NCBI RefSeq assembly: GCF_963977235.1
Contig: NZ_CAXBOD010000020.1
Coordinates: 4,167-68,166, forward strand
Direction: 5' to 3'
Origin: Albimonas sp963977235
GTDB taxonomy: Bacteria; Pseudomonadota; Alphaproteobacteria; Rhodobacterales; Rhodobacteraceae
Length of the DNA: 64,000 bases
Shown here one piece after another: positions 49,568-58,223 of this stretch; the stretch's first letter is position 1, and each line of letters begins with the position of its first letter. The translations under genes and the position numbers were made by a program. The notes beneath the pieces were generated by a model, which saw only the letters and a list, made by a program, of their open reading frames with translations, made no database searches and was not told the origin of the DNA.

Positions 49568-51652
49568 GTGCGGGGCGGGTGGACGAGTGAAAGCGTGCGC
49601 GTCGCGGGAACGACGGCGGCCGCGGTCGTGGCGGGCGCGGTGTTCGCGGTCGACGCGCTGCTGCCGATCCACGCGGCGGTGTCGGTTCTCTACGTGCTGG
49701 CACCGACGCTGGGCTCGGTCGGGCGAGGGGAGCGGGCGGTGCTGGGCTGGACCGCTGCCTGCGCCGGCCTTGCGATGCTGTCCTTCCTGCTGACCCACCT
49801 GCCGGACCCCGACGCGTCCAGCACCCTGCGCCTTATGTTCGCGCTGCTGGCGCTGGGCCTGACGGCGGCGCTGCTGCTGCAGCGCCAGCGCCTGAACGCG
49901 GCCCGTTGCGCGGTGGAGGAGGCCGAGGCCGCGCTGCGGCGCTTTACCGACACCGTGCCGCAGTTCCTGTTCCGCACCGACGCGCAGGACCGCGTGGTCT
50001 GGATCAACGGCTGGTTCGAGACCTTCACCGGGCGCGATCCGGCCCGCGCCGTCGCCGATCAGACCTGGTCCGAGGTGCTGCATCCCCAGGACCTCGCGCG
50101 GCTGCGCGCCCGCCTCGCCTCGCGCCGCCCGGACGAGGATCTGCCCCGGCTGATGCTGCGGGTCCGGCGGCGCGACGGCGTCTGGCGCTGGATGGCCTTC
50201 GACCGGCATCCCGAGCGCGATCCCGACACCGGCGAGCTGATCGGCTGGCACGGCGCGGCGATGGACGTGCACGCCGAGACCGAGGCGCGCGAGGAGATCT
50301 CGCGTCTGAACGCCGAGCTGGAGACGCTGGTCCGGGACCGCGAGGCGGCGCTCTCGCTGGCCGAGGGCCGCTACGGCGCCCTGCTCGAGGATCTCAACGT
50401 GGCGCATGTCGAGCTGGACTGGACCGAACCCGTGCGGATCGTCGAGGCTGCCATGGCCGACGGCTGGCGCGACTACGACGCCTGGGCCGGAGCGCATCCC
50501 GAGCTGGTGGACCGCTGCATCGCGGGCGTCCGCACGGTCAGCGTCAACGAGGCGGTCGCCCGGATGCTGGGATACGAGGATCTGGCGGAGCTGGTCGCGA
50601 AGCCCACTCGCGACAACTCGGCCGAGCCGCGGCGCGTGTTCGAGCGCCAGCTGCGCGCCTTCTTCGAGAGGCGCACCCATTTCAAGGGCGACAGCACGCT
50701 TCTGGCCCGCGACGGGACGCGCGTGCCGACGTTGTTCGGCGCGAACCTGATGCCGGACGGCGTGCGCACCATCACCACCTTCTTCGACCTGACCGAGCAG
50801 CAGGCCGCCCAGGCCCGGGTGCTGGAGGCGCAGGACGAGCTGGCCCGCGCCAACCGCGCGGTGACGCTGGGCGCCCTGTCGGCCTCGATCGCTCACGAGC
50901 TCAACCAGCCGATCCTGGGCATGACGGTGGACGTGCAGACCGTGCGCCGCTGGCTGGGGCGCACCCCGCCGGCGGTCGCGGAGGCGCTGCGCGTCGTCGA
51001 TCGTCTGGAGGCCAACGCCGCGCGCGTCGCGGGCATCGTGCGGCGCACCCGCGACCAGCTCGGCAAGGAACTGCGGGAGCCGGAGGCGATCGACCTCGGC
51101 GCGCTCCTCGACGAAACCGCGCGTCTGCTCGCCCGCGACCTCGAGGTTCGGGGGGCCGCGCTGGAGACGGTCTGCACGCTCGACGCGCCGAAGGTCCTGG
51201 GCGACCGGATCGAGCTTCAGCAGGTGTTCGTCAACCTGATCGTCAACGCAGCCGAGGCGATCCACGCGAGCGGGGTGGGCGGTCGGATCGTGGCCAGGGT
51301 CGCTGCCGCCGGCGACGGCATGCTCGAGATCGCCGTCGAGGACGACGGCCCCGGCATCGCGCCCGAGCTGCGCGAGCGTCTGTTCGAGACCTTCGTCACC
51401 ACCAAGCAGGGCGGCATGGGCCTCGGGCTGCGCATCTGCCGGACCCTCGCCCAGTCGGCCGGCGGCGACATCGCCGCCGGGGTTTCGCCGCAGGGCGGAG
51501 CGCGGTTCGTGGTGCGGCTGCCCGCGGCCGAGGACGCCGCCGCGGCGCCGTGCGCCGCCGCCACGGAGGCGGGGGCGCGGCGTGCGGCTGAGCTGGCGCG
51601 CGGCGTGCGGCTGAGCTGGGGCCCGGCGCGGGCCGATCCTCCCGGCAGGTGA
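49568..51652 (+). CDS. PAS-domain sensor histidine kinase (FixL/DctB-like)
   Basis: About 694 residues from GTG 49568, with GAGGGAG 7 bp ahead. Three or four N-terminal membrane helices (about 10-115) without a large periplasmic loop, PAS domain 1 (about 125-245: FTDTVPQFLFRTDAQDRVVWINGW), a second PAS (about 275-425), then HisKA with SIAHELNQPILGM and an HATPase (NLIVNAAEAI, DDGPGIAP, GGMGLGLRI). The HELNQP box is the FixL/DctB type, which pairs with FixJ or NtrC-like regulators. The FixJ-like protein at 42652 is the obvious partner, 6 kb away. The PAS domains show no haem-binding motif that I recognise, so the signal is unknown. Confidence 0.9.
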   Translation: MRGGWTSESVRVAGTTAAAVVAGAVFAVDALLPIHAAVSVLYVLAPTLGSVGRGERAVLGWTAACAGLAMLSFLLTHLPDPDASSTLRLMFALLALGLTAALLLQRQRLNAARCAVEEAEAALRRFTDTVPQFLFRTDAQDRVVWINGWFETFTGRDPARAVADQTWSEVLHPQDLARLRARLASRRPDEDLPRLMLRVRRRDGVWRWMAFDRHPERDPDTGELIGWHGAAMDVHAETEAREEISRLNAELETLVRDREAALSLAEGRYGALLEDLNVAHVELDWTEPVRIVEAAMADGWRDYDAWAGAHPELVDRCIAGVRTVSVNEAVARMLGYEDLAELVAKPTRDNSAEPRRVFERQLRAFFERRTHFKGDSTLLARDGTRVPTLFGANLMPDGVRTITTFFDLTEQQAAQARVLEAQDELARANRAVTLGALSASIAHELNQPILGMTVDVQTVRRWLGRTPPAVAEALRVVDRLEANAARVAGIVRRTRDQLGKELREPEAIDLGALLDETARLLARDLEVRGAALETVCTLDAPKVLGDRIELQQVFVNLIVNAAEAIHASGVGGRIVARVAAAGDGMLEIAVEDDGPGIAPELRERLFETFVTTKQGGMGLGLRICRTLAQSAGGDIAAGVSPQGGARFVVRLPAAEDAAAAPCAAATEAGARRAAELARGVRLSWGPARADPPGR

Positions 51653-51667
51653 ACCCCGCCCGGCGCG

Positions 51668-52297
51668 TCAGCCCTCGGCGAGGGTGGCGCGGAGAAACCA
51701 GGCGCGCTCCTCCGCCTCGTCGGTCCAGTCGTCCACCTTCGAGGCCGTCGCCTCGTCGCCCTCCGCCTCGGCGGCGCGCCGGACCGCGGCGAGCCGGGCG
51801 AGCAGCGCGCGGTGGTCATCCAGCAGGCGGCGGACCATCTCGGCGGCGGCAAGGCCCGCGTCCGTCTCCCCCGCCAAGGGGCTGAGGGTCGCGACCTCCT
51901 CGAGCCCGCTCAGCGCCCTCGCATTGCGCTTCCGAAGGCGTTCGGCGACGGGATCAACGGCAGCGAGGATCTGGTCCGCCTGCGCGTCGAACAGCAGGTG
52001 CAGCTCACGGAACGAGGGGCCCGAGACATGCCAGTGAAAGCCCTTGGTCCGGAACCAGAGCGCCGTCAGGTCCGCAAGCAGTCCGGCCAGCGCCGCGTCC
52101 AGGGGACGGACGGCGGGGCGCTCACGCACCTGGCTCGGCGGCGCGGGGGCGTCGCTCGGCACGAAGATCGCCGGCGGGTCGGAGGCGGGGAAGGAGGCCG
52201 CCAGGGCCTCGTCGAGCAGGGCGTCGGCGTGGCCGGCGTCGAGGGCGCGGGCGTCGGGAGAGACCGGGGCGGAGAGGGCGGAGGCGAGTGCGGACAT
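51668..52297 (-). CDS. Dps-family ferritin with N-terminal extension
   Basis: A 209-residue protein. Residues about 70-205 are a Dps four-helix bundle: KGFHWHVSGPSFRELHLLFDAQADQILAAVDPVAER holds the ferroxidase His and acidic residues, and the final helix ends WFLRATLAEG. Dps protects DNA and stores iron under oxidative stress. The first 65 residues are an unusual extension; its segment LLDEALAASFPASDPPAI resembles a short conserved motif found in other small alphaproteobacterial proteins. ATG 52297 is well placed before the extension. Divergent from an AraC-type gene with a CATACC-type box between. Confidence 0.85.
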   Translation of the reverse strand: MSALASALSAPVSPDARALDAGHADALLDEALAASFPASDPPAIFVPSDAPAPPSQVRERPAVRPLDAALAGLLADLTALWFRTKGFHWHVSGPSFRELHLLFDAQADQILAAVDPVAERLRKRNARALSGLEEVATLSPLAGETDAGLAAAEMVRRLLDDHRALLARLAAVRRAAEAEGDEATASKVDDWTDEAEERAWFLRATLAEG

Positions 52298-52437
52298 GCG
52301 ATAGCTCCCGTTGGCGGCCTGGGCCGCGAGGCTGGGCGAGGTCGAACGCCCTCGATGTGACGCCTTTCGTCCGGCTCGTCTTGAACGTGCCGCCGACGGA
52401 CGGGCGAATCCCGCCGCCGGACGCCTGCGGTCCGGCT

Positions 52438-52451
52438 CATACCCGGGGGTG
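52438..52451 (+). promoter_or_regulatory. CATACC-type box between Dps and AraC-type genes
   Basis: CATACCCGGGGGTG lies 141 bp before the Dps start and 112 bp before the AraC-type start and resembles the palindrome at 42544. Confidence 0.45.
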
Positions 52452-52562
52452 GGGTCGGCGAGACCTTGGTGCGGCCTGCCCAGCCGTGCGTGCGATGGCC
52501 GCGCGGGCGAGGGCGCCCCTAGCCTTGGGGCATGTTCAGCCTTTCCGGAACGGAGCGACCCG

Positions 52563-53093
52563 ATGGCCTTCGACGCCGCCTCACCCCCCGACCTGCCCGC
52601 GGCCCCGGCGCTGGCCTTCGCGCTGCTCGACGGCATCCGCGCCGCCCTCCTGCATGATCCGCGCCGTGCGCGCGAGGAGCTGGGCCGCCTGGACCGACTG
52701 CTCGACGAAACGGCGCGCTTCGGCGCCGTGCGCGGCGGCCTCGCCCCATGGCAGGAGCGGCGCGTTCGCCGGCTTGTCGAGGCCGGCATCGACGGGCCGC
52801 TGCCCGTCGAACGCCTGGCGGCGGAAGCGTCGCTCGGGGCCAGCCAGTTCGCCCGCGCCTTCAAGGAGAGCTTCGGCGTCGCGCCCCATGCCTGGGTCCT
52901 GGCCCGGCGGCTCGACCATGCCTGCCGGCTTATCGCCGGGACGGACGAGCCGCTGGGCCGGATCGCCGCGCAGTGCGGGCTCGCCGACCAGGCGCACCTG
53001 ACCCGCCTGTTCCGCAGCCGTCTGGGAACCACTCCCGGCGCCTGGCGGCGACAGGCGCGCGAGCGGCCGGTCCGGGACGCCCGCCGCAGCTGA
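52563..53093 (+). CDS. Short AraC-family DNA-binding protein
   Basis: A 176-residue protein. The C-terminal AraC domain is complete (PLPVERLAAEASLGASQFARAFKESFGVAPHAWVLARRLDHACRLI and PLGRIAAQCGLADQAHLTRLFRSRLGTTPGAWRRQ). The first 65 residues are helical and not a known ligand domain, so it is about half the length of sugar-sensing AraC proteins. SoxS/Rob-like proteins are short in the same way and act by abundance. It is divergent from Dps and may control it. ATG 52563 follows GGAGCGACCCG. Confidence 0.85.
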   Translation: MAFDAASPPDLPAAPALAFALLDGIRAALLHDPRRAREELGRLDRLLDETARFGAVRGGLAPWQERRVRRLVEAGIDGPLPVERLAAEASLGASQFARAFKESFGVAPHAWVLARRLDHACRLIAGTDEPLGRIAAQCGLADQAHLTRLFRSRLGTTPGAWRRQARERPVRDARRS

Positions 53094-53126
53094 GATCGCG
53101 AAGGCGAACGGCGCGGTCCTCGCGCC

Positions 53127-53996
53127 CTACGGCCGCGCCGCCTCCACCGTTACAGAGGCGGTCATTCCCGCCACCAGCACAACCCCCGGAGGCAGCGGAT
53201 CCAGCGCGATGCGCACCGGGGTTCGGCGGGCGAGACGCACCCATTCGAAGCTCGCCGCGGGCGCCGCCAGCCCCGAGGGAGCGTCCGGATTGGCCAGGTC
53301 CGCGATCGCCGGCGCCAGGCCCTGCACGTGGCCGGTCAGGACCGGGCCGCCGCTCATCAGCCGGATGCGCGCGGCCGCGCCGGGGCGTATGCCCGGCAGC
53401 TTCGTCTCCAGGAAGTAGGCCTGCACCCGGAAGGTGCCGGTCTCCACCATCGCCAGCAACGTCGCGCCGGGACTGGCGTAGTCGCCGGGGCGCAGGCGCA
53501 GGTTGGTCACCGTGCCGTCCGCGGGGGCCCGCACCTGGGTCCGTTCCAGCGCCAGCCGCGCCTCCTCCAGCGCCGTCGCGGCGCCGCTCGCCTCGGCCTC
53601 CGCCGTGGCGAGGGCCGCATCGGCCCGTTCGCGGTCCGCGGCGCTGACGGCGGCGGAGCCCTGGGCGGCGAGGCGGTCGAAGCGCTCCGCATCCACCCGC
53701 GTCCGCGCGGCGGCGGCGCGGGCCGCGGCCAGCGCGGCCTCGGCCCGCGCCACGGCCAGGCGGTAGGAGCGGGAATCGATTTCGACCAGCAGCTCGCCGG
53801 CGACGACCGCGCGGTTCTCGACCGCGTGCACCGCGGTCACGCGGCCCGCGGTCTCGGCGGCGAGAGAGATCACGTCGGCCTGGATCCGCCCGTCCCGGGT
53901 CCAGGCGTCCTGGAACCAGGCCTGCCAGACCTGAGCGACCCCCACAGTCGCCAGCGCGATCAACGCCGAGGTCAGCGCGAGTCGGATATAGAGCAT
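53127..53996 (-). CDS. HlyD-family periplasmic adaptor (AaeA-like)
   Basis: A 289-residue membrane fusion protein with one N-terminal helix (residues 4-24), a biotinyl-lipoyl half motif (VTAVHAVENRAVVAGELLVEIDS), a short coiled coil (AALAAARAAAARTRVDAERF and the following helix) and the barrel (RAPADGTVTNLRLRPGDYASPG). It is the last gene of a three-gene operon with DUF1656 and FUSC genes, as in aaeXAB. It should link the inner-membrane exporter to the outer membrane for release of aromatic acids. Confidence 0.9.
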   Translation of the reverse strand: MLYIRLALTSALIALATVGVAQVWQAWFQDAWTRDGRIQADVISLAAETAGRVTAVHAVENRAVVAGELLVEIDSRSYRLAVARAEAALAAARAAAARTRVDAERFDRLAAQGSAAVSAADRERADAALATAEAEASGAATALEEARLALERTQVRAPADGTVTNLRLRPGDYASPGATLLAMVETGTFRVQAYFLETKLPGIRPGAAARIRLMSGGPVLTGHVQGLAPAIADLANPDAPSGLAAPAASFEWVRLARRTPVRIALDPLPPGVVLVAGMTASVTVEAARP

Positions 53997-54006
53997 AGTT
54001 GTCCCC

Positions 54007-54210
54007 TCAGAAATCCGGCGCGAGCAGCGCGACCGCGGCGACCAGGGCGGCCAGCAGCGCCAGCCGGGCCAGCGGCGGGCGCCAGAACCAGCGCCACAGG
54101 TCGGCCCCGCTCAGCGCCCGGTCGACCAGCGTCCAAAGGATCAGTCCCGTCGCCATGCACAGCAGCAGCGAGGGCGCGAGCAGCCCCTGAAACGCGAGCT
54201 CGTGTTTCAT
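54007..54210 (-). CDS. DUF1656 small membrane protein (AaeX-like)
   Basis: A 67-residue protein with two membrane helices (about 11-30 and 45-63). The motif HELAFQGLLAPSLLLCMATG is the DUF1656 pattern. Genes of this type lie between FUSC and HlyD genes in aromatic-acid exporter operons; the function is unknown. It overlaps the FUSC stop by ATGA (54207-54210). Confidence 0.85.
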   Translation of the reverse strand: MKHELAFQGLLAPSLLLCMATGLILWTLVDRALSGADLWRWFWRPPLARLALLAALVAAVALLAPDF

Positions 54211-56348
54211 CGGGCAGGCTCCTTATCTGGATTGGCGGGCGGGGGCTCGGACAGTCGGTCCTCGGCCAGGGTCTCGCGCAGATGCAGCGCGATCATCAGC
54301 GCCTCCCGCGTCGCCGGCGCGGGCGCCTGCGCCTGAAGGTTGCGCAGCGCCGCGACGGCGGCATCGGCCCTCAGCAGATCCTGCGGCGCAGCGTTAAGTG
54401 ACGGCCGCAGGGCGAGCGCCGCGAGCGTCGCGCGCAGATCAGCGAGACGAGCGACGAGCGGCTGGGACGCCTCGGGCCCCATGGCATAGCGGTTCAGCTC
54501 GACCAGCTCGGCCCCCAGCACGATCGCCGCCGACACGCGGGCCAGACGCCGGCGATCGGCCGGGTCGGCGAAGTCGAGCGCCCCGGCATGGTCGCCCAGC
54601 AGATCGAAGGCGGTGGCTGCGAACTCGGCCGGGCGCCGCGGCGGCCGGCGGGCGGCCTCGGCCAGCAGGCGGCGCATGCCCCGGTCGAGCAGGCGGCGCG
54701 AGCGCTCCGGCGTCTCGGGCAGCACCAGGGTCAGGGCGAGATGCTGGATCGCTGCGGCGGCCAGCAGCACCAGAACCGTATTGGCGAGCTGGAGCGGCGG
54801 CGCGAAGCCTGTGTTCCCCGGCTCCAGGCCGAAACTGAATAGGAAGATCGCGCCGACGCCGGTCAATCGTCGGACGCGCGGCGCGCCGATGAGGCTGAAG
54901 GCGAACAGGAACGGGGCGCAGACGAGGGCGAAGGGGACCGCTCCCTCCAACCCCGGCGCGACCGCCTGCAACGCGGCGAGCGGCGCGGCGGCGGCCAACA
55001 CGCCGAGGGCGACCTGTAGGCCCGCGCCCGCATGAGCCGCCCGCGGCAGCACGATGGAGACGATCGTCGTCATGCCGCCCGCCAGCGCGGCGGCGAGGCC
55101 GCCCGACTCCCATCCCGACCAGCGCCAGGCCAGCAGCGCCAGCAGATAGGCCAACGCCACCCGGAGCCCGTGAACGGCTGCGAGCCCCCGGTCCCGCCGC
55201 GCCAGCGCGCGCCGGGTCTCGGCCGCGTCGGTCGGCGAGAGGGGCGCGGCCCGGGGGTCAAGCGCCCCGGCCTCCGCCCGCAGGACGCCGGCCAGCCGCA
55301 GCAGCGCCCGCCGCGCCCGCCACCGCGCCAGCGCGGCGCCGCCCTGCGCTCCTGGGACGTCGGTCCGGTCGTCAAGTGGGAAGACGCTGCGGGCCACGTC
55401 CTCCAGCCGGCTCGCGGCCGCTCGCGGATCGCCGGCGGCGAGCCCCACCTCCGCCTCTCGCCAGGCGTGCCGGATCTGCTCCTTCAGCCGCCCGTCGGGA
55501 CCGCAGCGGCGGAGACGATGCGCCAGCGCGTCGAACTCGACGAAGGCGAGCACGAGCTGCGACGAGAGGGCCCGCGCCGCTCGCGCCCGCCCCAGGCCGA
55601 CCGCGCCCTCAGGTCCGAGCGCCTCGATCTCGATATCCAGCGCCGCCAGGCGTTGAGCGGCCTGGCGGCGCTCGGCGGGACCGAAAACGGCGGACGGCGC
55701 GCCGGCGAGGGCGGGGGCGCCCTCCGCCGGGAGAGGGGCGAGGACCGTCCGGGCATGGGCCGTCAGGTCGGCGCGCACGGCCGCGGCCAGTCCGGCCGTC
55801 ACCGGGCCCGAAGGGCGCGGGAACAGCGCCGATCCGACCACGAGGCTGGCGAGCACCCCGACGGTGGTCTCGGCCCCGCGCGCGAGAGCGATGTGGATCG
55901 CCGGAGCGTCCGGACGCGCGACGGCGCCCAGCACCACCAGCGCGGCGGTCAAGGCGGCCACCGCGCAGGCGTAGGCGTCGGGCACCGCGTGATCGCGGGC
56001 GAGAAAGGCGCAGGCGCCGCCCCAGGCCGCCAGCGCCAGCGTCATCGCTGCGCCGTCCTGCGCGAAGCAGGCGAGGAAACCGAGCCCCGCGCCCATCCCC
56101 GCCAGCGTCCCTCCGATCCGGGTCAGCCCGCGCCAGAAGGCCTGACCGTCGGTGTCCTGCACCATCAGGAAGGCCGTCGCCGCCGCCCAGTCGGGTCGAT
56201 CTAGCCCAAGCGCGAAGGCGGCGAGCAGTGAAGACAGCATCGCCAGCGTCGCCTGCGCGGCGAAGCCGATATCGCCTGAGCTCGCCTGCGGCAGGCACGC
56301 GTCGAGCCGGTCCGCCGCACGAGACCACCGCTCCGCGGGGGCGCTCAC
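54207..56348 (-). CDS. FUSC-family aromatic acid exporter (AaeB-like)
   Basis: About 713 residues from GTG 56348. Two blocks of about six helices (residues 25-175 and 395-535) are each followed by a cytoplasmic domain, the FUSC layout. DRPDWAAATAFLMVQDTDGQAFWRGLTRIGGTLAG is the family core of the first repeat, and GGLAAALAGGMTTIVSIVLP belongs to the second. AaeB-type proteins export hydroxylated aromatic acids with the AaeA adaptor. An open frame continues upstream into an unrelated shadow, so the start is not certain. Confidence 0.9.
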   Translation of the reverse strand: MSAPAERWSRAADRLDACLPQASSGDIGFAAQATLAMLSSLLAAFALGLDRPDWAAATAFLMVQDTDGQAFWRGLTRIGGTLAGMGAGLGFLACFAQDGAAMTLALAAWGGACAFLARDHAVPDAYACAVAALTAALVVLGAVARPDAPAIHIALARGAETTVGVLASLVVGSALFPRPSGPVTAGLAAAVRADLTAHARTVLAPLPAEGAPALAGAPSAVFGPAERRQAAQRLAALDIEIEALGPEGAVGLGRARAARALSSQLVLAFVEFDALAHRLRRCGPDGRLKEQIRHAWREAEVGLAAGDPRAAASRLEDVARSVFPLDDRTDVPGAQGGAALARWRARRALLRLAGVLRAEAGALDPRAAPLSPTDAAETRRALARRDRGLAAVHGLRVALAYLLALLAWRWSGWESGGLAAALAGGMTTIVSIVLPRAAHAGAGLQVALGVLAAAAPLAALQAVAPGLEGAVPFALVCAPFLFAFSLIGAPRVRRLTGVGAIFLFSFGLEPGNTGFAPPLQLANTVLVLLAAAAIQHLALTLVLPETPERSRRLLDRGMRRLLAEAARRPPRRPAEFAATAFDLLGDHAGALDFADPADRRRLARVSAAIVLGAELVELNRYAMGPEASQPLVARLADLRATLAALALRPSLNAAPQDLLRADAAVAALRNLQAQAPAPATREALMIALHLRETLAEDRLSEPPPANPDKEPAR

Positions 56349-56536
56349 CCTCGCCTCCGGCCGCGTCGCGGTTGCGATCCGTATTCTTCCGGCATGCCCC
56401 GGCTCCCGCTGGTCCGATCCTCGCCCCGGAGGACTGGGGCCAACCTGCCGGATCGGCGGCGCGGAGGATTGCAAGAGACGGGCGGCGTTTGCCGATTTCC
56501 AGCATGACCGCCGCGCCCCTCGGGATCGCTTCCGGC

Positions 56537-56851
56537 TCAGTCCGCGAGGCTCGGCGCGCCGGCCATCTGAGCGGCGATGCGGCCGGCGAGCCAGCGGCTG
56601 TCCTCCTCGATGCCCAGGAAGCGGCCGGATCCCCAGGTGTTCAGCCAGCCGAGACCCAGGAAATGCAGCCCGCGACGGGCGGTCTCGCCGCGGTGGTGGC
56701 GGGGCTTGCCGCGCACGTCGAAGTTGTCCGCCTCGATTCAGGACCAGTCCGGCCGGAAGCCGATCGCCCAGAAGACGGAGGTCACGCCGGCGGACTCGAG
56801 GTCCAACTCGGTGCGCTCGCGCTGGGGTGCCCAGGCGGGCAAGAATGGGGG
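56537..56851 (-). pseudogene. Flavin-containing monooxygenase, C-terminal remnant with in-frame stop
   Basis: On the minus strand the frame reads SVFWAIGFRPDWS, a TGA stop, then IEADNFDVRGKPRHHRGETARRGLHFLGLGWLNTWGSGRFLGI and ends at 56537. Relatives of the CzcO/FAD-NAD(P) monooxygenase group have FRPDWSWIEADVFD with Trp at the stop, so TGG to TGA is likely. The N-terminal part is cut off by the IS6 piece at 56852. Confidence 0.7.
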
Positions 56852-57042
56852 CTTTGTCACGTAAACCGGATGGCGGCTCGAGCCGCGGCACGATATGCCC
56901 GGGCATGCGACCCTTTTCCTACGCCCTACAGCGCTTCCCGCCGGTTATCATCCAGCACGCCGCCTCGCTCTATCTCCGGTTTGACCTGAGCTATCGCGAT
57001 GTCGAGGACCTGCTCGACGAGCGCGGCATCGATGCCGCCTAC
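56852..57042 (+). mobile_element. Truncated IS6 copy (5' end only)
   Basis: It begins with the terminal repeat GGCTTTGTCACGTAAACC (56852) and encodes MRPFSYALQRFPPVIIQHAASLYLRF and then SYRDVEDLLDERGIDAAY, the first part of an IS6 transposase. It stops where a second, complete IS6 copy begins, in the codons for GIDAAY. It differs from the other copies at many positions, so it is an older relative. Confidence 0.8.
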
Positions 57043-57843
57043 GGAATTAGACACGTAAACCGGCTGTCGCCCTGAAACACGATGCGATAGGCCCCGGGCA
57101 TGCGCCGCATCTCCTACGCCCGCCATCGCTTCCCGCCGGCCATCATCCAGCACGCGGTCTGGCTCTACCTCCGCTTCGCCCTGAGCTATCGCGATGTCGA
57201 GGACCTGCTCGCAGAGCGTGGCATCGACGCCTCCTACGAGACCGTCCGCCGCTGGACGCTCAAGTTCGGCGCCGCCTACGCGCAGCGGATCCGGGCGGGG
57301 CGCAGGCGGCCGAGCAGCCGCTGGCATCTGGACGAGGCCCTCATCCGAATTCAGGGCCGGTTTCACTATCTCTGGCGCGCCGTTGATGACGAGGGCGAGG
57401 TGCTCGAGGTGATCGTTCAGCCGCGACGTGACCGGAAGGCGGCGCTGAAGCTGCTGCGCAAGCTTCTGAAGCGGCAGGGTTTCGTACCTGACGCGATCGT
57501 GACCGACCGGCTGCGCTCCTACGGCGCGGCCTTGCGGGATCTCGCCCTGGAGGAGCGCCACGTGATCGGCGGCCAGTCGAACAACCGGGCCGAGGTTTCG
57601 CATCAACCCACCCGCAAGCGGGAGCGCCAAAGGCGCGGGGTCGGATCGCCTGGTTCAGCCCAGCGTTTCTTGTCGACCCACGCCGCCGCCTACAACCACT
57701 TCGACATCCAGCGCCACCTGATCGCCCGCCGAACGATGAAGTCGCTCCGGGCGGAGGCCTTCGCGACCTGGCGCGAGATCGCCACCGCCTCAGGGCGGGC
57801 CCTGTGCGGCTCGCGGGCGCCTGGTCATCTACGTGACAATGCC
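57043..57843 (+). mobile_element. IS6-family element inserted in the truncated IS6 copy
   Basis: The left end GGAATTAGACACGTAAACC and right end GTGACAATGCC bracket an 801-bp element similar to the one at 21244-22054 but in the other orientation. It sits inside the first 190 bp of another IS6 copy and is followed after 18 bp by an inverted IS6 end. Confidence 0.8.
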
Positions 57844-57849
57844 AAGTGA
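57100..57849 (+). CDS. IS6-family transposase with lost stop codon
   Basis: A 249-residue DDE transposase (MRRISYARHRFPPAIIQ to the end). Catalytic residues are Asp in RWHLDEALI, Asp in IVTDRLRSYGAAL and Glu in NNRAEVSHQPTR, as in the copy at 21295-21999. The usual TGA after ATWREIA (T or A) A reads TCA here, so translation runs through the terminal repeat for about 15 more residues (SGRALCGSRAPGHLRDNAK). Activity may be retained, since the tail follows the full domain. Confidence 0.85.
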   Translation: MRRISYARHRFPPAIIQHAVWLYLRFALSYRDVEDLLAERGIDASYETVRRWTLKFGAAYAQRIRAGRRRPSSRWHLDEALIRIQGRFHYLWRAVDDEGEVLEVIVQPRRDRKAALKLLRKLLKRQGFVPDAIVTDRLRSYGAALRDLALEERHVIGGQSNNRAEVSHQPTRKRERQRRGVGSPGSAQRFLSTHAAAYNHFDIQRHLIARRTMKSLRAEAFATWREIATASGRALCGSRAPGHLRDNAK

Positions 57850-57861
57850 CGGCACCAGACG

Positions 57862-57973
57862 GCGTGCTGGATGATGGCCGGCGGGAAACGGTGGCGGGCG
57901 TACGAGATGCGACGCATGCTCGAGCCTATCGCATCGCGCTCCGGGCGACCATCGGGTTTACGTGTCAATTGCC
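57862..57973 (-). mobile_element. IS6 5'-end scrap, inverted
   Basis: The sequence matches the 5' end of the minus-strand IS6 copy at 21244-22054 (its bases about 21945-22054), including the start codon region and the terminal GTGTCAATTGCC. No transposase domain is left. After it, 57974-58223 shows no gene. Confidence 0.75.
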
Positions 57974-58223
57974 ATGGGCGCACTGGAAGATGGTTGGTGG
58001 TGTGACTCTGGCACTTGGGGCCGGATCAGGCTTCCGGCGTCTACGCCGGGCGCGCGCGATCCAGGCGCGAGGCGCCGTGGCGGCGTCGCATCCCGCAGAG
58101 TTGCATGATGGCAACGGTCGCCCACCGCGCCCGACCGCAGCTGCGAGGGCGCTCTGAAGCCGATTGTGATTGCGATCAGCTACCTCTTACGTGTGCGCGA
58201 GAGCCGGAGAGTGAAGCGAATAC

